From Muscardinus avellanarius (lineage: Eukaryota; Chordata; Mammalia; Rodentia; Gliridae), in the NCBI GenBank assembly GCA_963383645.1, contig OY726569.1:27358554-27422553 (forward strand): DNA of 64,000 nt, given 5' to 3'. Positions 42,310 to 52,724 of the stretch are shown here, piece after piece. Made by a program: the position numbers and the translations under genes. The notes beneath the pieces were generated by a model that saw nothing but the letters and a program-made list of their open reading frames with translations, was not told the origin of the DNA and did not search any database. The number at the start of each line of letters is the position of its first letter. The first letter of the stretch is position 1.

Positions 42310-42665
42310 AAACAGAGTTGTCACAAGAGTTATAATTTCATCAGAGGACGATTCCATTGGCATTTACTAGGTGGGAGCCTGGGCAGGTGGGGTGTGGCTG
42401 GCAGTGAGTCCTTGGGTGTGTGGCCTTGGGGATTATATATGGTCCTATTCCCATCACTTGCTCTTTGGCTTTCAGCCTCTGTAATGTGAGAGCAGAGCTC
42501 ATTCTCTCCCTCTCTCTTTGCTTCCCACTGCCACAAGCTGAGCACCACAGACCTGGCCTGACATGGACTGAACCCTGAAATCTACAAAACCTGTGAGCAA
42601 ATCTACCTTTCTCCAAGTGGTGTGGTCACTTGTTTTGGGTTATGGCAGTGAGGATGCTGACTGAG
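42310..42665 (+). mobile_element. MaLR-like LTR (plus), copy 2
   Basis: Follows 31420-31850 in order: 'GTTATAATTTCATCAGAGGA', 'TGTGTGGCCTTGGGGATTAT', 'CAGCCTCTGTAATGTGAGAG' and 'GGCCTGACATGG'. Confidence 0.6.
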
Positions 42666-43317
42666 ATATTCAGGTTTTCTTACAGATATGTTGGTTTGGA
42701 ACTAGTGACAAAGATGACCTGCCTGATATTCAGGAGTAACCACCACACAGTGGTAGATGGTAGGAGAACACAGATTCTGCAGTCTTTCAATAGCCTGAAA
42801 CCATGGAGGAGAGCATCTTCATGCACATGCTCCATGCAGAGAAGCCAGCAGTTCCACTGACTGCATAGCTGATTCTCAGGGAGTCTTCATGAGAGAGGAC
42901 TTTCTCCACGTGACTTCTTGTTTAGGAAACCCCACAAATTTATGACTGCTGCCTGCCCATCATATATACAACACCAAAGAAAGTTCCATTCTCCATAGCT
43001 ATCAGACATCAATCCAGTCCTCTTAAGGTCTAGGTTCTAGTATAGCACGAAGGTTAAGGAGCTTCTACCTGCCTAAAGTCAAATACTAATCAGCCTATAT
43101 GTACAAAGAAGAGTCAGAGTCAATGTTTGTAAAGATTCTTTTTCTCTAAAGGATGAACAAACATAGCAGCAGTGAACTGGTTGAGAATGACCCTTGGGTG
43201 ATCACTGCACACAAAGGGTCCATAGTCCCTGATGCACCACTCACAATCCACAAATTCTCTGAATGTTTACTTCACACAAACATATGGTCAGGTATATAGA
43301 TATCTATCAATTTCACA
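42666..43317. other. No gene recognised; probable LTR-element internal remnant
   Basis: Sequence downstream of the MaLR-like LTR without supported frames. Confidence 0.4.
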
Positions 43318-43447
43318 GAGTGTATGTGTGAGTGTGTGTGTGTCTGTGTGTCTGTGTGTGTTAGCAAACATTTAGTGAGATATCATGGGGGGGTGCAAGA
43401 AAGTCTTGATTTTGAGCTTTCTTTCTTTCTTTCCTTCTTTCTTCCTT
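43318..43447. repeat. Simple repeats: (GT)n and (CTTT)n
   Basis: GT-rich 43318-43362 and CTTT-rich 43418-43447, separated by 55 bp. Confidence 0.85.
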
Positions 43448-43460
43448 TTTAATTTACTTG

Positions 43461-43650
43461 TTGTACTGGGGATTGAACTCAGGGGCATTGTACCTCTGAG
43501 CCTCACCCCCACCCTTATTAATTTATTTTGAAGCAGGATCTCATTAAGTTTTAGAGGACCAAAGTTGCTGAGGCTGGTTGGGAACCCGAAACCCTCCTGT
43601 CTCAGCCTCCCAAGTACTAAGATTGCATCTTGCACCACCATATCTGGCTG
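43461..43650 (-). mobile_element. B1-ID SINE subfamily 'A' (minus)
   Basis: TTGTACTGGGGATTGAACTC, GGGGCATTGTACCTCTGAGC, 'TTTTGAAGCAGGATCTCAT' linker and reversed B1. Confidence 0.83.
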
Positions 43651-44658
43651 GTTTTGAGTTTATAAGGTATAACTATCATGCCATGACTACACTCAACTTA
43701 CCCACATGATACCACTGGACAATTAACTGAGAAGAGATGAGCACTATAAATGATCACAAGCTAGTTCCAATGAGCTCCAGCACACATATCAATATGTGCA
43801 CACTATCCACTTGTCCCACCCCTGAGTAGCAGCCTCAACTCCAAGTCCAAATATAAAAAGACACTGCATTATATCTCTCCAGAACACACATGCCTCATAT
43901 TTCCTAAACACACGTACAACTGCTACCTGTACCCTGAACTCACAGACCACTAAACTACATAAAGTTTGCTACATAAAATTTTACACAAAAATTCTTTTCA
44001 ACCTAAACATTCATATGCTACTCCTACAACTATGCATACACATATAGCATGTATCACACACAAATATGTACAACAAACACCCTGTCTAGAGTGAAAATCT
44101 AAAAAACTCACCACCTAAAAACAGACCCACACAAAAATCTCACAGCTCTAAAACACATATACATAGAAATACACACTCAATCTAGTCTATTTCCAAAAAT
44201 ATGTAATGACTCTTACATAAAAAGAAATAGTAAACACAACAGAAACATAGATTTAAGGATCCTGAAAACATGAGAAAAGGGGCCACAAAGACAACAATAA
44301 ATCCTTAAAACCCCTTAAAAATGGAAGAACTCAATTCAGAAGTGCAAAAATGCCAGAAGAAATTAAAATTTTGATCTTACTATAACCTAAGATCTTAAGA
44401 ATGAAATCAGAAAGAATATACAGAATGTGAAAATATAACAATAAAGATAATGAAACTCTAAAAACCAAACCAAGCTAAAAACCAAACAAAACCCTGAATG
44501 AAATAAAACGCAATAAACCAAATAAAAAATTTAATAGAAAGTATCATCAATAGACAAGACCACAAGCAAAAGACTCTCAGGCTTAGAAGACATGGTGTTT
44601 AAACTTGACCATTTAGTCAATAATAAAGAAAATACAATAGAAGACCATCATAAGAATA

Positions 44659-44664
<6 letters not shown>
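43651..44664. other. No gene recognised; A-rich
   Basis: A-rich, low-complexity sequence with many ACAAA/CACAC words. I see no conserved frame, RNA gene or clear element. Confidence 0.45.

Positions 44665-44704
<40 letters not shown>
44665..44704. repeat. (TG)n microsatellite at a SINE 3' end
   Basis: Pure TG run that abuts the minus-strand SINE at 44705. Confidence 0.95.
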
Positions 44705-44706
<2 letters not shown>

Positions 44707-44886
44707 TACTGGGGTTCCTGGAAGCCCTTCTACCTCTGGGCTATACTCCCAAACTTATTTTTTTTTTTATATTTTTATTTGGAAACAGGTCTCTTGAGCC
44801 AGTGTGGCTGGCTTCGAACCTGCGTGATCCTCCTGTCTCTGCCTCACAAGCGCGGGGATTACAAGCATGCGCACCACAGCTGGCTC
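44705..44886 (-). mobile_element. B1-ID SINE subfamily 'B' (minus)
   Basis: GGTACTGGGGTTCCTGGAAG, 'CTCTTGAGCCAGTGTGGCTGG' middle and reversed B1 ending GCACCACAGCTGGC. Confidence 0.87.
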
Positions 44887-44926
44887 CATTATCTGAATAT
44901 TTAAGTAATATTAAAGAACATCAATG

Positions 44927-45245
44927 ATAAATCGGGTTCCTCCCTTCCCACACATGATCTCGCAGCAAAGACAGGAGGAGGAACCCTGGAGGCAGAGAGT
45001 ATGCTCCACAATAGTCACGAGAGGATCTGCCTTCTCACGCTTAGTTCCACCCCCCAAAATATCAGCCTTAAAATAGAAGTACTTCTGCCCCTGAAACGGG
45101 TGAGGTTATGCCATTTGATTGGGACTGGTCCCCCGTCCTATGACTGGACCCCATCCCCAAGAGGGGAGCTCCTGGCAGGATTAAAGCTGCCTCCTCTCAT
45201 AACTCACACTGCATCTACATAGCATCTCTTCAAAGAGCTTTCATC
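44927..45245 (+). mobile_element. LTR of an endogenous retrovirus, copy 1 (plus, probably solo)
   Basis: Starts TGATAAATCGGGTTCCTCCC and runs to ...GCTTTCA with an ATTAAA-type poly(A) signal (CAGGATTAAAGCTG). It matches 55120-55650 in order. No internal sequence follows, so I call it a solo LTR. Confidence 0.68.
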
Positions 45246-45301
45246 ATGGTGCCTACCCCAGGATGACTATTTATTATTATTATTAATACTTCTTTTTCTT
45301 A

Positions 45302-45489
45302 TTGTGAGTCTGAGGATGGAACCCAGGGGCATGCAACCTCTGAGCTACACCCCCTGCCCTATATTTTATTCTTTAATTTGAAACAGGGTCTCACCAAGTT
45401 CCAGAGGGCCTCACTAAGTAGCTGAGGCTATCCACGAACCACGATCCTCCAGAATGCTGGGATTACAAGTGTGTGCCACCACACCCGGG
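45302..45489 (-). mobile_element. B1-ID SINE subfamily 'A' (minus)
   Basis: GAGTCTGAGGATGGAACCCA, full ID part, 'TTTGAAACAGGGTCTCACC' linker and reversed B1 with a short deletion. Confidence 0.83.
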
Positions 45490-46440
45490 TATTATTTAAA
45501 AAAAATTTTTTTCCTTTCTTCTTCAACTCTCCAACTTGCCACCACTGCGGAGTGCTCCACGTGACTGGAACCACCTACCCAGCAACTGCTGGTCGCTGCC
45601 GCCAGCTCTTCCACCTCCTGCCGTGGTTCTGCCTGCTTCCCAGGCAGCTTTTGAGCTGCATGTCCCAAGGTAACCACCAAAAGCCTCAGCCAGTGCTGCC
45701 AGCCTATGCCCGCCTTCTTAGGTACTTCCCACCTGGCCCCGCCCGCCATTTGGGGCACTTCCCGCCCACACTCCTCTACTCCCTCACTTATGTCCACCTT
45801 TTAGACCTTCCACAACTCAGTTCTGGCCACCCTGGCTCCAACTCCCGCCCAGGCTTGAACTTGCTGTCACCACCGCTCTGGTCTGTCTGCCCGGAACCAG
45901 GCTCCCATGGAGCAGACTTGGTTTCCAACACAGGCCCTTCCACTCCCCCCCCTCCCGACCCCCATCCCTAACCAGGCTCACGTGCGCATACCACCTGGCC
46001 CAACCTCAGGGTCTGCTGGGTGTGTGGCAACCATTTTATTTCCATACCACTGCCGGCAGCCACACTTCAACCAGCAGCTCTGTCAAGAGCCAGCAGCCAT
46101 CTTTAATTCCACCCAGCTGCTCGCCAGCAGCCATCTTTAATTCCACCCAGCGCCACTCACGCCAAGCCCCAGTGGCCATCTTTAATTCCACCCAGCAGTT
46201 CTGCAGCGTGCCTCTAGATATGCAGCTTCTCAGCGCTTCTACTCTCGCCTGCACTGGCTGGCAACACTTCACTCCGGTGAGCTTCCCCTTCCCTGGGCAA
46301 GCGGGTCTGGCATTAAGCCTCTCCCGGACTTAGGCTCACGACTGTTAAAAATCCAAATATTTGGTGTCCAGTTACCCTGGGGTAGCCAGGCTGCCCTGCA
46401 GTTGTGTAAACAGTGTGGAGATGTTCTTCTCAAGCACAAC
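45490..46440 (+). mobile_element. GC-rich retroviral leader/LTR-like region (plus)
   Basis: Lies directly upstream of gag-like sequence. It is GC-rich, has no SINE, and holds three copies of a ~26-bp unit containing GCCATCTTTAATTCCACCCA (46090-46200). A 166-codon frame (45471-45971) is proline-rich and shows no domain; it is probably composition-driven. LTR boundaries were not found. Confidence 0.45.
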
Positions 46441-47590
46441 CCTGCCCTGTTTCCAGATGTTAAACAGGATTTTTGGGATGCCTATTTCCTGTTTTTCCTT
46501 CTTGCCTGCTGACCAGTTATGAAGGGAAAGCAACAATCCAAATTCGACTCCCAGTCTGCACTAGGTCATACTGGTTGATCTCCAGACTCTGGGTTTATCT
46601 AGGGAACTGTGCCCCGAGTGGCTCATTTTTTTCTGTACAAGGTCTTGCCTGAGTTTGGTCCTTTAGATCTTAGAATGTTGACTGATCTCATTAACTTTTG
46701 CAAACAGTCTGGTAAATGGTTGGGAGTGCTTTTCGTGCAGGCTTTTCTTTGCATGCGTTCCTGGCTTTCCCTTTCCACCCCTTCCTACTCTACTGCCCGA
46801 GTCATGCTGGCTGGGGATTCCCAGCAGTCACAGTTGCCATCTTGTTTGCCACATGGAAGCTCACAGGCGCCACCTGGTGGTCTTTCTGCATCACAGGGCT
46901 GCAATTCTGCTGACTCAGAGTCTCCATTTTGTGGCGACATGTGGGTGCTAGAGTCTGACCCAGCCGAGTTACAGGCCCCATTTTCTGATGACCCTGACCC
47001 ACAAGATCTCTCCTCACCACCGTGACCACCATCTTATTCTGGGGCAGCCTCCTACTCTAACCCACCCCTTTCCCCCCAGCTTCCTCCCTTAAGGGACCAA
47101 CCCTTACCTCCCCCTCACTTATTCCTCTAAGTCATCATACATGTTCCACAGACTCCCCTTCTCTCTTGGCCCCACTTTGTTTTTTTCTTTTTTTGATGGT
47201 ACTGGGCTTCCTGGAAGCCCTTCTACCTCCGGGCTACACTTTCAGACCTATTTTATAGATTTTATTTTGAAACAGGGTCTCTTAAGCCAGCATGGCTAGC
47301 TTTGAACCTGCGTGATCCTCCTGTCTCCGCCTCCCAAGCGTGGGGATTACAAGCGTGCACCACCACGCCCAGTGTTCTTGGCCCCACTTTGTGAGGTAGC
47401 TGGTGCAGAAGGTGTAGTCTGTGTCCATGTTCCTTTCTCCCTCCCTGACCTTGCTCAACTTGAAAAGAAACTGTTTTTTTTTTTTTTTTTTTTTTGCCAT
47501 TCCATCTGGTTTTATTAAAGAATTCCAACATATCGTATAAGCATATGATTTAACTTGGCGGGCTCTTCATGTTATTTTAATTCTTTTACC
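46441..47590 (+). pseudogene. Retroviral gag relic, gammaretrovirus/ERV1-like (plus), with a SINE inside
   Basis: Matrix-like text (e.g. GPLDLRMLTDLINFCKQSGK, at about residues 16-35 of the 138-codon frame 46609-47025) is followed by a proline-rich stretch. Across the SINE at 47181-47375, a capsid-start-like segment follows (EVAGAEGVVCVHVPFSLPDL, 47392-47451) and then FIKEFQ after a T19 run. The 'REVxG-EG-x-x-VHVPFSLSDL' layout is a feature of gammaretrovirus-type capsids. Frames are broken by stops, the SINE and the T run, so no Gag product is possible. Confidence 0.62.
47164..47392 (-). mobile_element. B1-ID SINE subfamily 'B' (minus) with 17-bp TSDs
   Basis: The SINE body (about 47181-47375) carries GGTACTGGGCTTCCTGGAAG and 'CTCTTAAGCCAGCATGGCTAG'. 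Perfect TSD TCTTGGCCCCACTTTGT at 47164-47180 and 47376-47392 shows a recent L1-type insertion into the gag relic. Confidence 0.93.
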
Positions 47591-47712
47591 AGTGGGCCAG
47601 GGTTCAGGCCCTGATTCATGTTCACCTAATGACGTTCACTCTTGTGTTGATATGATTGACGCTTTAACTAAACCTTGGGTGGATCTCCAGGACACCCCCC
47701 TTCTTAATCCAG
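47591..47712 (+). pseudogene. Retroviral pol fragment (RNase H start-like, plus)
   Basis: The frame 47592-47924 starts with text like VHSCVDMIDALTKPWVDLQD (residues 16-35), as found just before the RNase H domain of gammaretrovirus/ERV1 pol. It directly follows gag sequence, so protease and most of reverse transcriptase are deleted. Confidence 0.5.
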
Positions 47713-47813
47713 ATGTTGACCATGGCCCCAAGCCAGCAGAAAAAGGGACTGCTGAGCATACACCCTCCACCGGTCTAAATTTCCGAGGAATCAGCTACAT
47801 GTACCACTGTGCA
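47713..47813 (+). repeat. Copy of provirus gag sequence upstream of its own 5' LTR
   Basis: 47713-47769 matches 48682-48738 (GGCCCCAAGCCAGCAGAAAA, CATACACCCTCCACCGGT) with three or so mismatches. The following ~44 bp up to the LTR at 47814 are unassigned. Confidence 0.75.
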
Positions 47814-48318
47814 TGTTGGGGTCTGCACAACTGCCTGACAAAACCACGAGAACTTCCGATGAATCAGAAACATGTAGGGCCAAGCGGATATGGAGGGCGT
47901 AACTACTCCCCTTGCCCCCGCTAGCCCAATTTGGTAATGTTGAGCCTTATTGGCTCATATAATGCTTCCATGCTTGTGAACCTCTGGTGCATTGTATAAT
48001 GATTGGCTACAAGTTATGTGCTTTGCGCATGCAAGAGTGACCTTTAGCATGATAGGTTAAAATAGTTTCCTGTTGGAAATCCCCCTTGCAGTTATTTGCT
48101 TTAAATTGGGTTGCCTGAGAAAAATAAACAAGATCCTGCTTAACACGACTCCCGGCTCCATGTGTTGTTGCTGTTCGGGGCCATCGGCACTCAGTTTTCC
48201 TCTTGGCCCCACTGCTGATGGGCTGGACCCGTCAATGGGGGACCCCAACTAGCATCATCTAACACAGCTTAAAAGGGCTCAGCTACAACAGCCTCAGGAC
48301 AAATTCTCTTGTACAGCC
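47814..48318 (+). mobile_element. 5' LTR of the internally deleted provirus
   Basis: Starts TGTTGGGGTCTGCACAACTG. It has a poly(A) signal (GAAAAATAAACAAG, 48118-48131) and matches the 3' LTR with few differences. The LTR may end at ...GACCCGTCA (48233), in which case TGGGGGACCCC (48235) would be a tRNA-Pro-like primer site. However, homology to the 3' copy continues to about 48318 (CTCTTGTACAGC), so the true end is uncertain. Confidence 0.82.
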
Positions 48319-48392
48319 CTGTGTATGGAACTCTTTCTCGGCGAAACACTGACAGGCTAATTGGTCTGCAGATGAGTGTCCACTCATAAAAT
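48319..48392 (+). other. Proviral leader
   Basis: Short non-coding segment between LTR homology and the gag start codon. Confidence 0.6.
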
Positions 48393-49231
48393 ATGGGGAA
48401 GTCCAGTTCTAAACCTGACCCTGCCTTAGAATCCCTTCAACTCTTTCTCAAGAGCCAAGGACTTAATCTCACTGATAACCAAGCTACCCATGCCTGGAGG
48501 TACCTTTTAAAATCTGCCCCATGGCTCCCTGAAAGTAATCTCTTTGATTGGGATACCTGGGATGGAGTTGAGGGACTGGTTGGGCGAGCCCAGACAGAGC
48601 AAGGGGAGATCCCCCCTGGGGGTTCTCCCCAAATCTCTGCACTTAAAAGTTGTTTTCCCCCACGATATCGAAGAAATTCGCTGACCGTGGCCCCAAGCCA
48701 GCAGAAAAAGGGGCCGCTGAGCATACACCCTCCACCGGTCCCTAAGCCCCTAAGAACCCTCCCGATTCCTCCCTCGATCCCTTTGAGGACACCCCATGGA
48801 AGGGCTCCCCACAGACACTTTCCCCAGCCAATTACTTCTCCATACCCTCGGCTTCACCGCCATATGTGGGTGAAGGGAAAACCAGAGGAACTGTGGGCCT
48901 CTTTCCTGCCAGTGTCAACTCAGGAGGAGACCGCCCTGCAGCCTGGTACCCCTGGGAACCACATGACCTAAAAGAAAATAGAAAGGCTGTGGCAGAGGAC
49001 TGGCCTAACTCACCTTGGGCAGACACCCTTACAGAAGGATTATCCCACCAGGCGCTTGTTCTGCGTGACTGGAGAGACCTCACTAAGGCTCTTTTTCCTA
49101 AGTGGACAGAGTATTTTCAGGAGGAGTGTAAAATCCAGGGTGAACGGAATCAAGTTGCTCATCCTGTTATACCTCTAAATTATGACATGCTCTCTGGTAC
49201 AGATGATCAGTTCACCACTGACCTCCAATAG
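48393..49231 (+). pseudogene. Proviral gag (matrix and capsid N-part), frameshifted
   Basis: The first frame (48393-48971, 192 codons) starts MGKSSSKP, with a Gly2 suited to N-myristoylation, as in retroviral matrix. It becomes proline-rich after residue ~110. Capsid-like text lies in another frame (48866-49231), e.g. RKAVAEDWPNSPWADTLTEG, followed by a Trp-rich helix-like segment, in a betaretrovirus-like arrangement. The frame change falls between 48866 and 48971. The capsid ends at TAG (49229-49231); the C-terminal capsid and nucleocapsid are missing. Confidence 0.72.
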
Positions 49232-50850
49232 GCGGCCTTACTGCTGCCTTTAATTTTATATGTTTTCATGGGAAGCACCCTATGCATGGCTCTTTTGGCC
49301 CAGATAGGAGAGCCCACTCATTGGATTCATCTTGCTATAGGAGGGGTGCCCCGGGTCTATGCAATAATTGACCAAATTACTGATTGCATAATTAAAGGAA
49401 GGGACATTGCAAATCATCTGTTTGGAATAGACGCTCATGAAATAATAATTCCATACTGGCTGTCAGATTTCACTTGGCTACAAAAAAATAATGCAAGGAT
49501 AGTGATTGCTCTAGAGGGTTTCCTCGGCAACCTAGATTGCCACTATGGTCCTTAGAGGTGGATGAGCTCCTACATACATTTAGAATGGAGACCCCCCCCC
49601 AAAAAAAATTAGTTTTAACTCGGAATCCGAGTTTCTATTCCATTTTCACTGATGGGGGTCGTGTGGGGGCCTCAATAATCATCTACCCCCCCTTCATTAG
49701 TGGTGATGATCCTCAACCTATACACACAATATCTCATCCAATAGAGGGCTCGCCCCAGTTTAAAGAGATTTTTGCTGTGACTTTGGCTTTACTAACAATA
49801 CAATAACCTATTAATTTATTTTCAGATAGCCTATATGTGGTCAACCTGTTGCCTCTTTTGATGGAAGCTTACATTAAATTGGATGCCAATCCCATTACCC
49901 CTGTAATGATACAAACACAATGTTTACTTAAACAAAGGAGTAACCCGATCTTCTTTCAACACCTCCATGGCCATCAAGATTTACCTAGCCTCCTTTCCAA
50001 AGCAAATCAGGTTGCTGATATATTTGCTTTTTCTATCTATACCCTAACGGAAGCCACTCGTTTTCATCAGCTTACTCAAACAAACTGGAGGGGGTTAAAA
50101 CACAAGTATCCACACATACCAATAACAGATCTGAAAAAAAATCGTGCGGACCTGTCGATTCTGCCAACCCTTCCTTCAAGTATCCCCCCCACCACCACAA
50201 ATCTAGGGCAGCAACCCTCGAGGACTGTGCCCCAACAATCTTTGGCAATTGATGTAACTCATTATTCCCCCTTTGATAAATTAAAATACATTTTTGTATC
50301 AGTCGATACCTACTCCCGAACACGCTGAGCCTCAGACCACGCAGGAGAAAAGACTGAACATGCTATTACTCATATGCTACAATGTTTGTCACCCTTGGGT
50401 TGCCTGACCAGGTAAAAACGGATAACAGACCATGTTTTATTGACAAGGCCTTTGCTGTTTTCCTCCAAACCTGAAATATCTCCCATACTACGGGCATTCC
50501 GTATAACCCCAGAGGACAGGCCATTAAAGAAAGATTTAATCATACCTTAAAGGCTGAATTACAAAAACAAAGGGGGGACTCATTACCCCCACATGACAGA
50601 CCAGAACTTTCACCATTCCAGAAACATTGGTCATCCTCAATCACATATACATCTGTCTTGGTGAAATGGAAAGAGACACTCACAGGCATATGGAGAGGGC
50701 CAGACCCATTGATTATGGCTAGAAGGGGATTTGGATGCATCGTCCCTCCAGATGAAAAGAGACCCCTGTGGGTTCCAGCAAGGGACATTAAATATCTTCC
50801 GCCATGCACTAATAATTGTGAGTCCAGGGAAAAAGAGATCCCTGAGATTA
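49232..50850 (+). pseudogene. Proviral pol remnant: RT connection, RNase H, integrase
   Basis: Protease and the RT palm are deleted; sequence resumes at the RT connection (49268-49555, with a tract like IDQITDCIIKGRDIANHLFG). RNase H follows in the next frame (49537-49806; TDGG at about residues 38-41 gives the first catalytic Asp) and continues after stops (49837 on: SDSLYVVNLL, HLHGH). Integrase has a damaged zinc region, a core start with LAIDVTHYSPFDKLKYIFVS and then VDTYS (about 50240-50320), a stop at 50326-50328, and a C-terminal domain with WRGPDPLI (50692-50715) and PLWVPARDIK. Layout and motifs are betaretrovirus-like (ERV2 class). Many stops and frameshifts leave it inactive. Confidence 0.75.
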
Positions 50851-50884
50851 GCTCTCTCTTCTTAATTGCAAAAAGAGATACAAA

Positions 50885-51369
50885 ATGGAGTCAAAAATCC
50901 ACATCGGTCTGATCCTATTAGCACAAGTAGGGTATTGTATACAAGGATTTGGAGACCCAGGTAAGGCAAGAGAGATCCTTAATAAAAGGATGGGGTGGCC
51001 CTGTCATTGTGAAGGGGGTACCTTCCCAGTACTCCCCATAGATGGACAGGCTATAATCCATTTTACAAGCCACATTTAGACTCCCCTGCAGATGTAGTGT
51101 TACAAAACCGGAAAGAATTAGACTTGTTATTGGCCAAAAAGGGAGGCATATGCTTGTTTTTACAGGGAAAATGCTGTTTTTATGAAAAAATGCTGGCAAG
51201 ATCTACAAGAAAACCCATTATGGACAAGCTTCAATGGGCTTTTGCCTTATTTTTCCCTCTATTTGGCCCCCTTGTGTCTCTCCTGATTGATTGTACCCTG
51301 GGCCCCTGTATCCTCAATAGATTAGTTCAATTTGTAAAACAACAGCTAGAGGCAGTTAAAATACATTAG
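50885..51369 (+). pseudogene. Proviral env remnant: SU start joined to TM
   Basis: Frame 50885-51079 gives a signal-peptide-like start (ESKIHIGLILLAQVGYCIQG) and a short cysteine-containing N-terminal SU segment. Nearly all of SU is then missing. The other frame (51097-51369) encodes TM text with a CX6CC motif (Cys at about residues 19, 26 and 27 of that frame) and a hydrophobic membrane span (about residues 49-70). CX6CC marks a gamma-type env, as found in type D and gammaretroviruses. Deletion and frame breaks make it non-functional. Confidence 0.68.
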
Positions 51370-51429
51370 GTAAAGATCCAACACCATGACTGGCATTCTG
51401 ACTATGAACATTCCTCCTCTGTTCCCCAT

Positions 51430-51555
51430 GTACCCAATGATGGGTAAGATCCTCAGAGGAGGACAACCTAAGACAGGGGCTGGGATAGCTTATAAGCAGC
51501 TATTAAGCATGAATACCCAATGATGGGTAAGATCCTCAAAAGAGGACAACCTAAG
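51430..51555 (+). repeat. Direct repeat (83-bp period) upstream of the polypurine tract
   Basis: TACCCAATGATGGGTAAGAT at 51430 recurs at 51513, each followed by CCTCA-A-GAGGACAACCTAAG. Confidence 0.88.
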
Positions 51556-51582
51556 AAGGGACCATGCATTTCGCCCTCATAT

Positions 51583-51597
51583 ATAAAAAGGGGGAGA
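51583..51597 (+). promoter_or_regulatory. Polypurine tract of the provirus
   Basis: AAAAAGGGGGAGA lies directly before the 3' LTR start at 51598, the position of the plus-strand primer. Confidence 0.85.
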
Positions 51598-52096
51598 TAT
51601 TGGGGTCTGCACAACTGCCTGACAAAACCACGAGAACTTCCGATGAATCAGCAACATGTATTGCCGAGCAGATATGGAGGGCGTAACTACTCCCCTTGCC
51701 CTGCTAGCCCAATTTGGTAATGTTGAGTCTTATTGGCTCAAATAATGCTTTCATGCTCATGAACCCCTCATGCATTGGATAATGATTGGCTACAAGTTAT
51801 GTGCTTTGCGCATGCAAGAGTGACCTTTAGCGTGATAAGTTAGAATAGTTTCCTGTTGGAAATCCCCCTTGCAGTTATTTGCTTTAAATTCGGTTGCCTG
51901 AGAAAAATAAACGAGATCCTGCTTGACTCAACTCCTGTCTCATGTACTTCTGTTCGGGCCATCGGCACTCAGTTTTCCTCTTGGCCCCACCACAGATGGG
52001 CTGGACCCGTCACTGGGGGACTGCAACTGGCATCATCTAACATGGCTAAAAAGGGCTCAGCTGCAACAGCCTCAGGACAAATTCTCTTGTACAGCG
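51598..52096 (+). mobile_element. 3' LTR of the internally deleted provirus
   Basis: Starts TATTGGGGTCTGCACAACTG (TG changed to TA relative to the 5' copy), has a poly(A) signal GAAAAATAAACG (51902-51913) and tracks the 5' LTR to about 52096. Several substitutions separate the LTRs, so insertion was not very recent. Confidence 0.82.
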
Positions 52097-52720
52097 TTGG
52101 GCCCACTAAACTTTTTTCTCTGCATAATTCTCTTTAATGTTTTTATTTTAGCAGGTCAACTTGTTTACATAGTACGGTGCTCTCCCTCTCTGAAAGCCAG
52201 GCAGCCATAAGTATTAAACTCTCTAAAATCCATTACTGATGTTTCTGACCCAATAGCATGCTTTTCCATTTGACCAGACTGACCCGAACCCACTCACTGC
52301 TGAAAAGAGTGGCGTGTGTCTCTCAGGGAAAATGCTATTAATGATTCTGATCTAATGAAGAAAAACTGCTAAAAACGGCAGTGTATGTCTCTATCAGGAA
52401 AAAATGCTGCTATCATATTAATAAATCTAGTGGCAATCCACCTCATATCTCAAAGGGCTCCAAGGACCAGCAGCTGTTGGGCTCTTCCATTCCAGACCAG
52501 GGCCCAGTAGTTGGTGGGCTCCTGCCCAACCTGGGACCATCTCTATTTGCCTTTTCTTTTAATAGCTCCTTGCCTGTTACAGTCTTTTTTTTTTTTTTTT
52601 TGGTAAAATGATCTCATTGAGTAGAGAAGATAAAGAGCCAGCTTCCTATGAGTAACAGGACTGCAGGGTTGCACAGGTTTTGCACTTGCTTTAATGCCCT
52701 GCTGTTGACTTATTTGAATA
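52097..52720. other. Unassigned flank of the provirus, possibly ERV-derived
   Basis: Contains two ~65-bp near-repeats around 52310 and 52375 (GTGT-TGTCTCT-TCAGG-AAAATGCT) and a T17 run (52588-52604). No supported gene. Confidence 0.4.
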
Positions 52721-52724
52721 ATTA

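Noticed and set aside
45471..45971. 166-codon proline-rich frame in the ERV leader
   Set aside because: No domain, GC-rich composition, begins inside a SINE, and the opposite strand is open as well.
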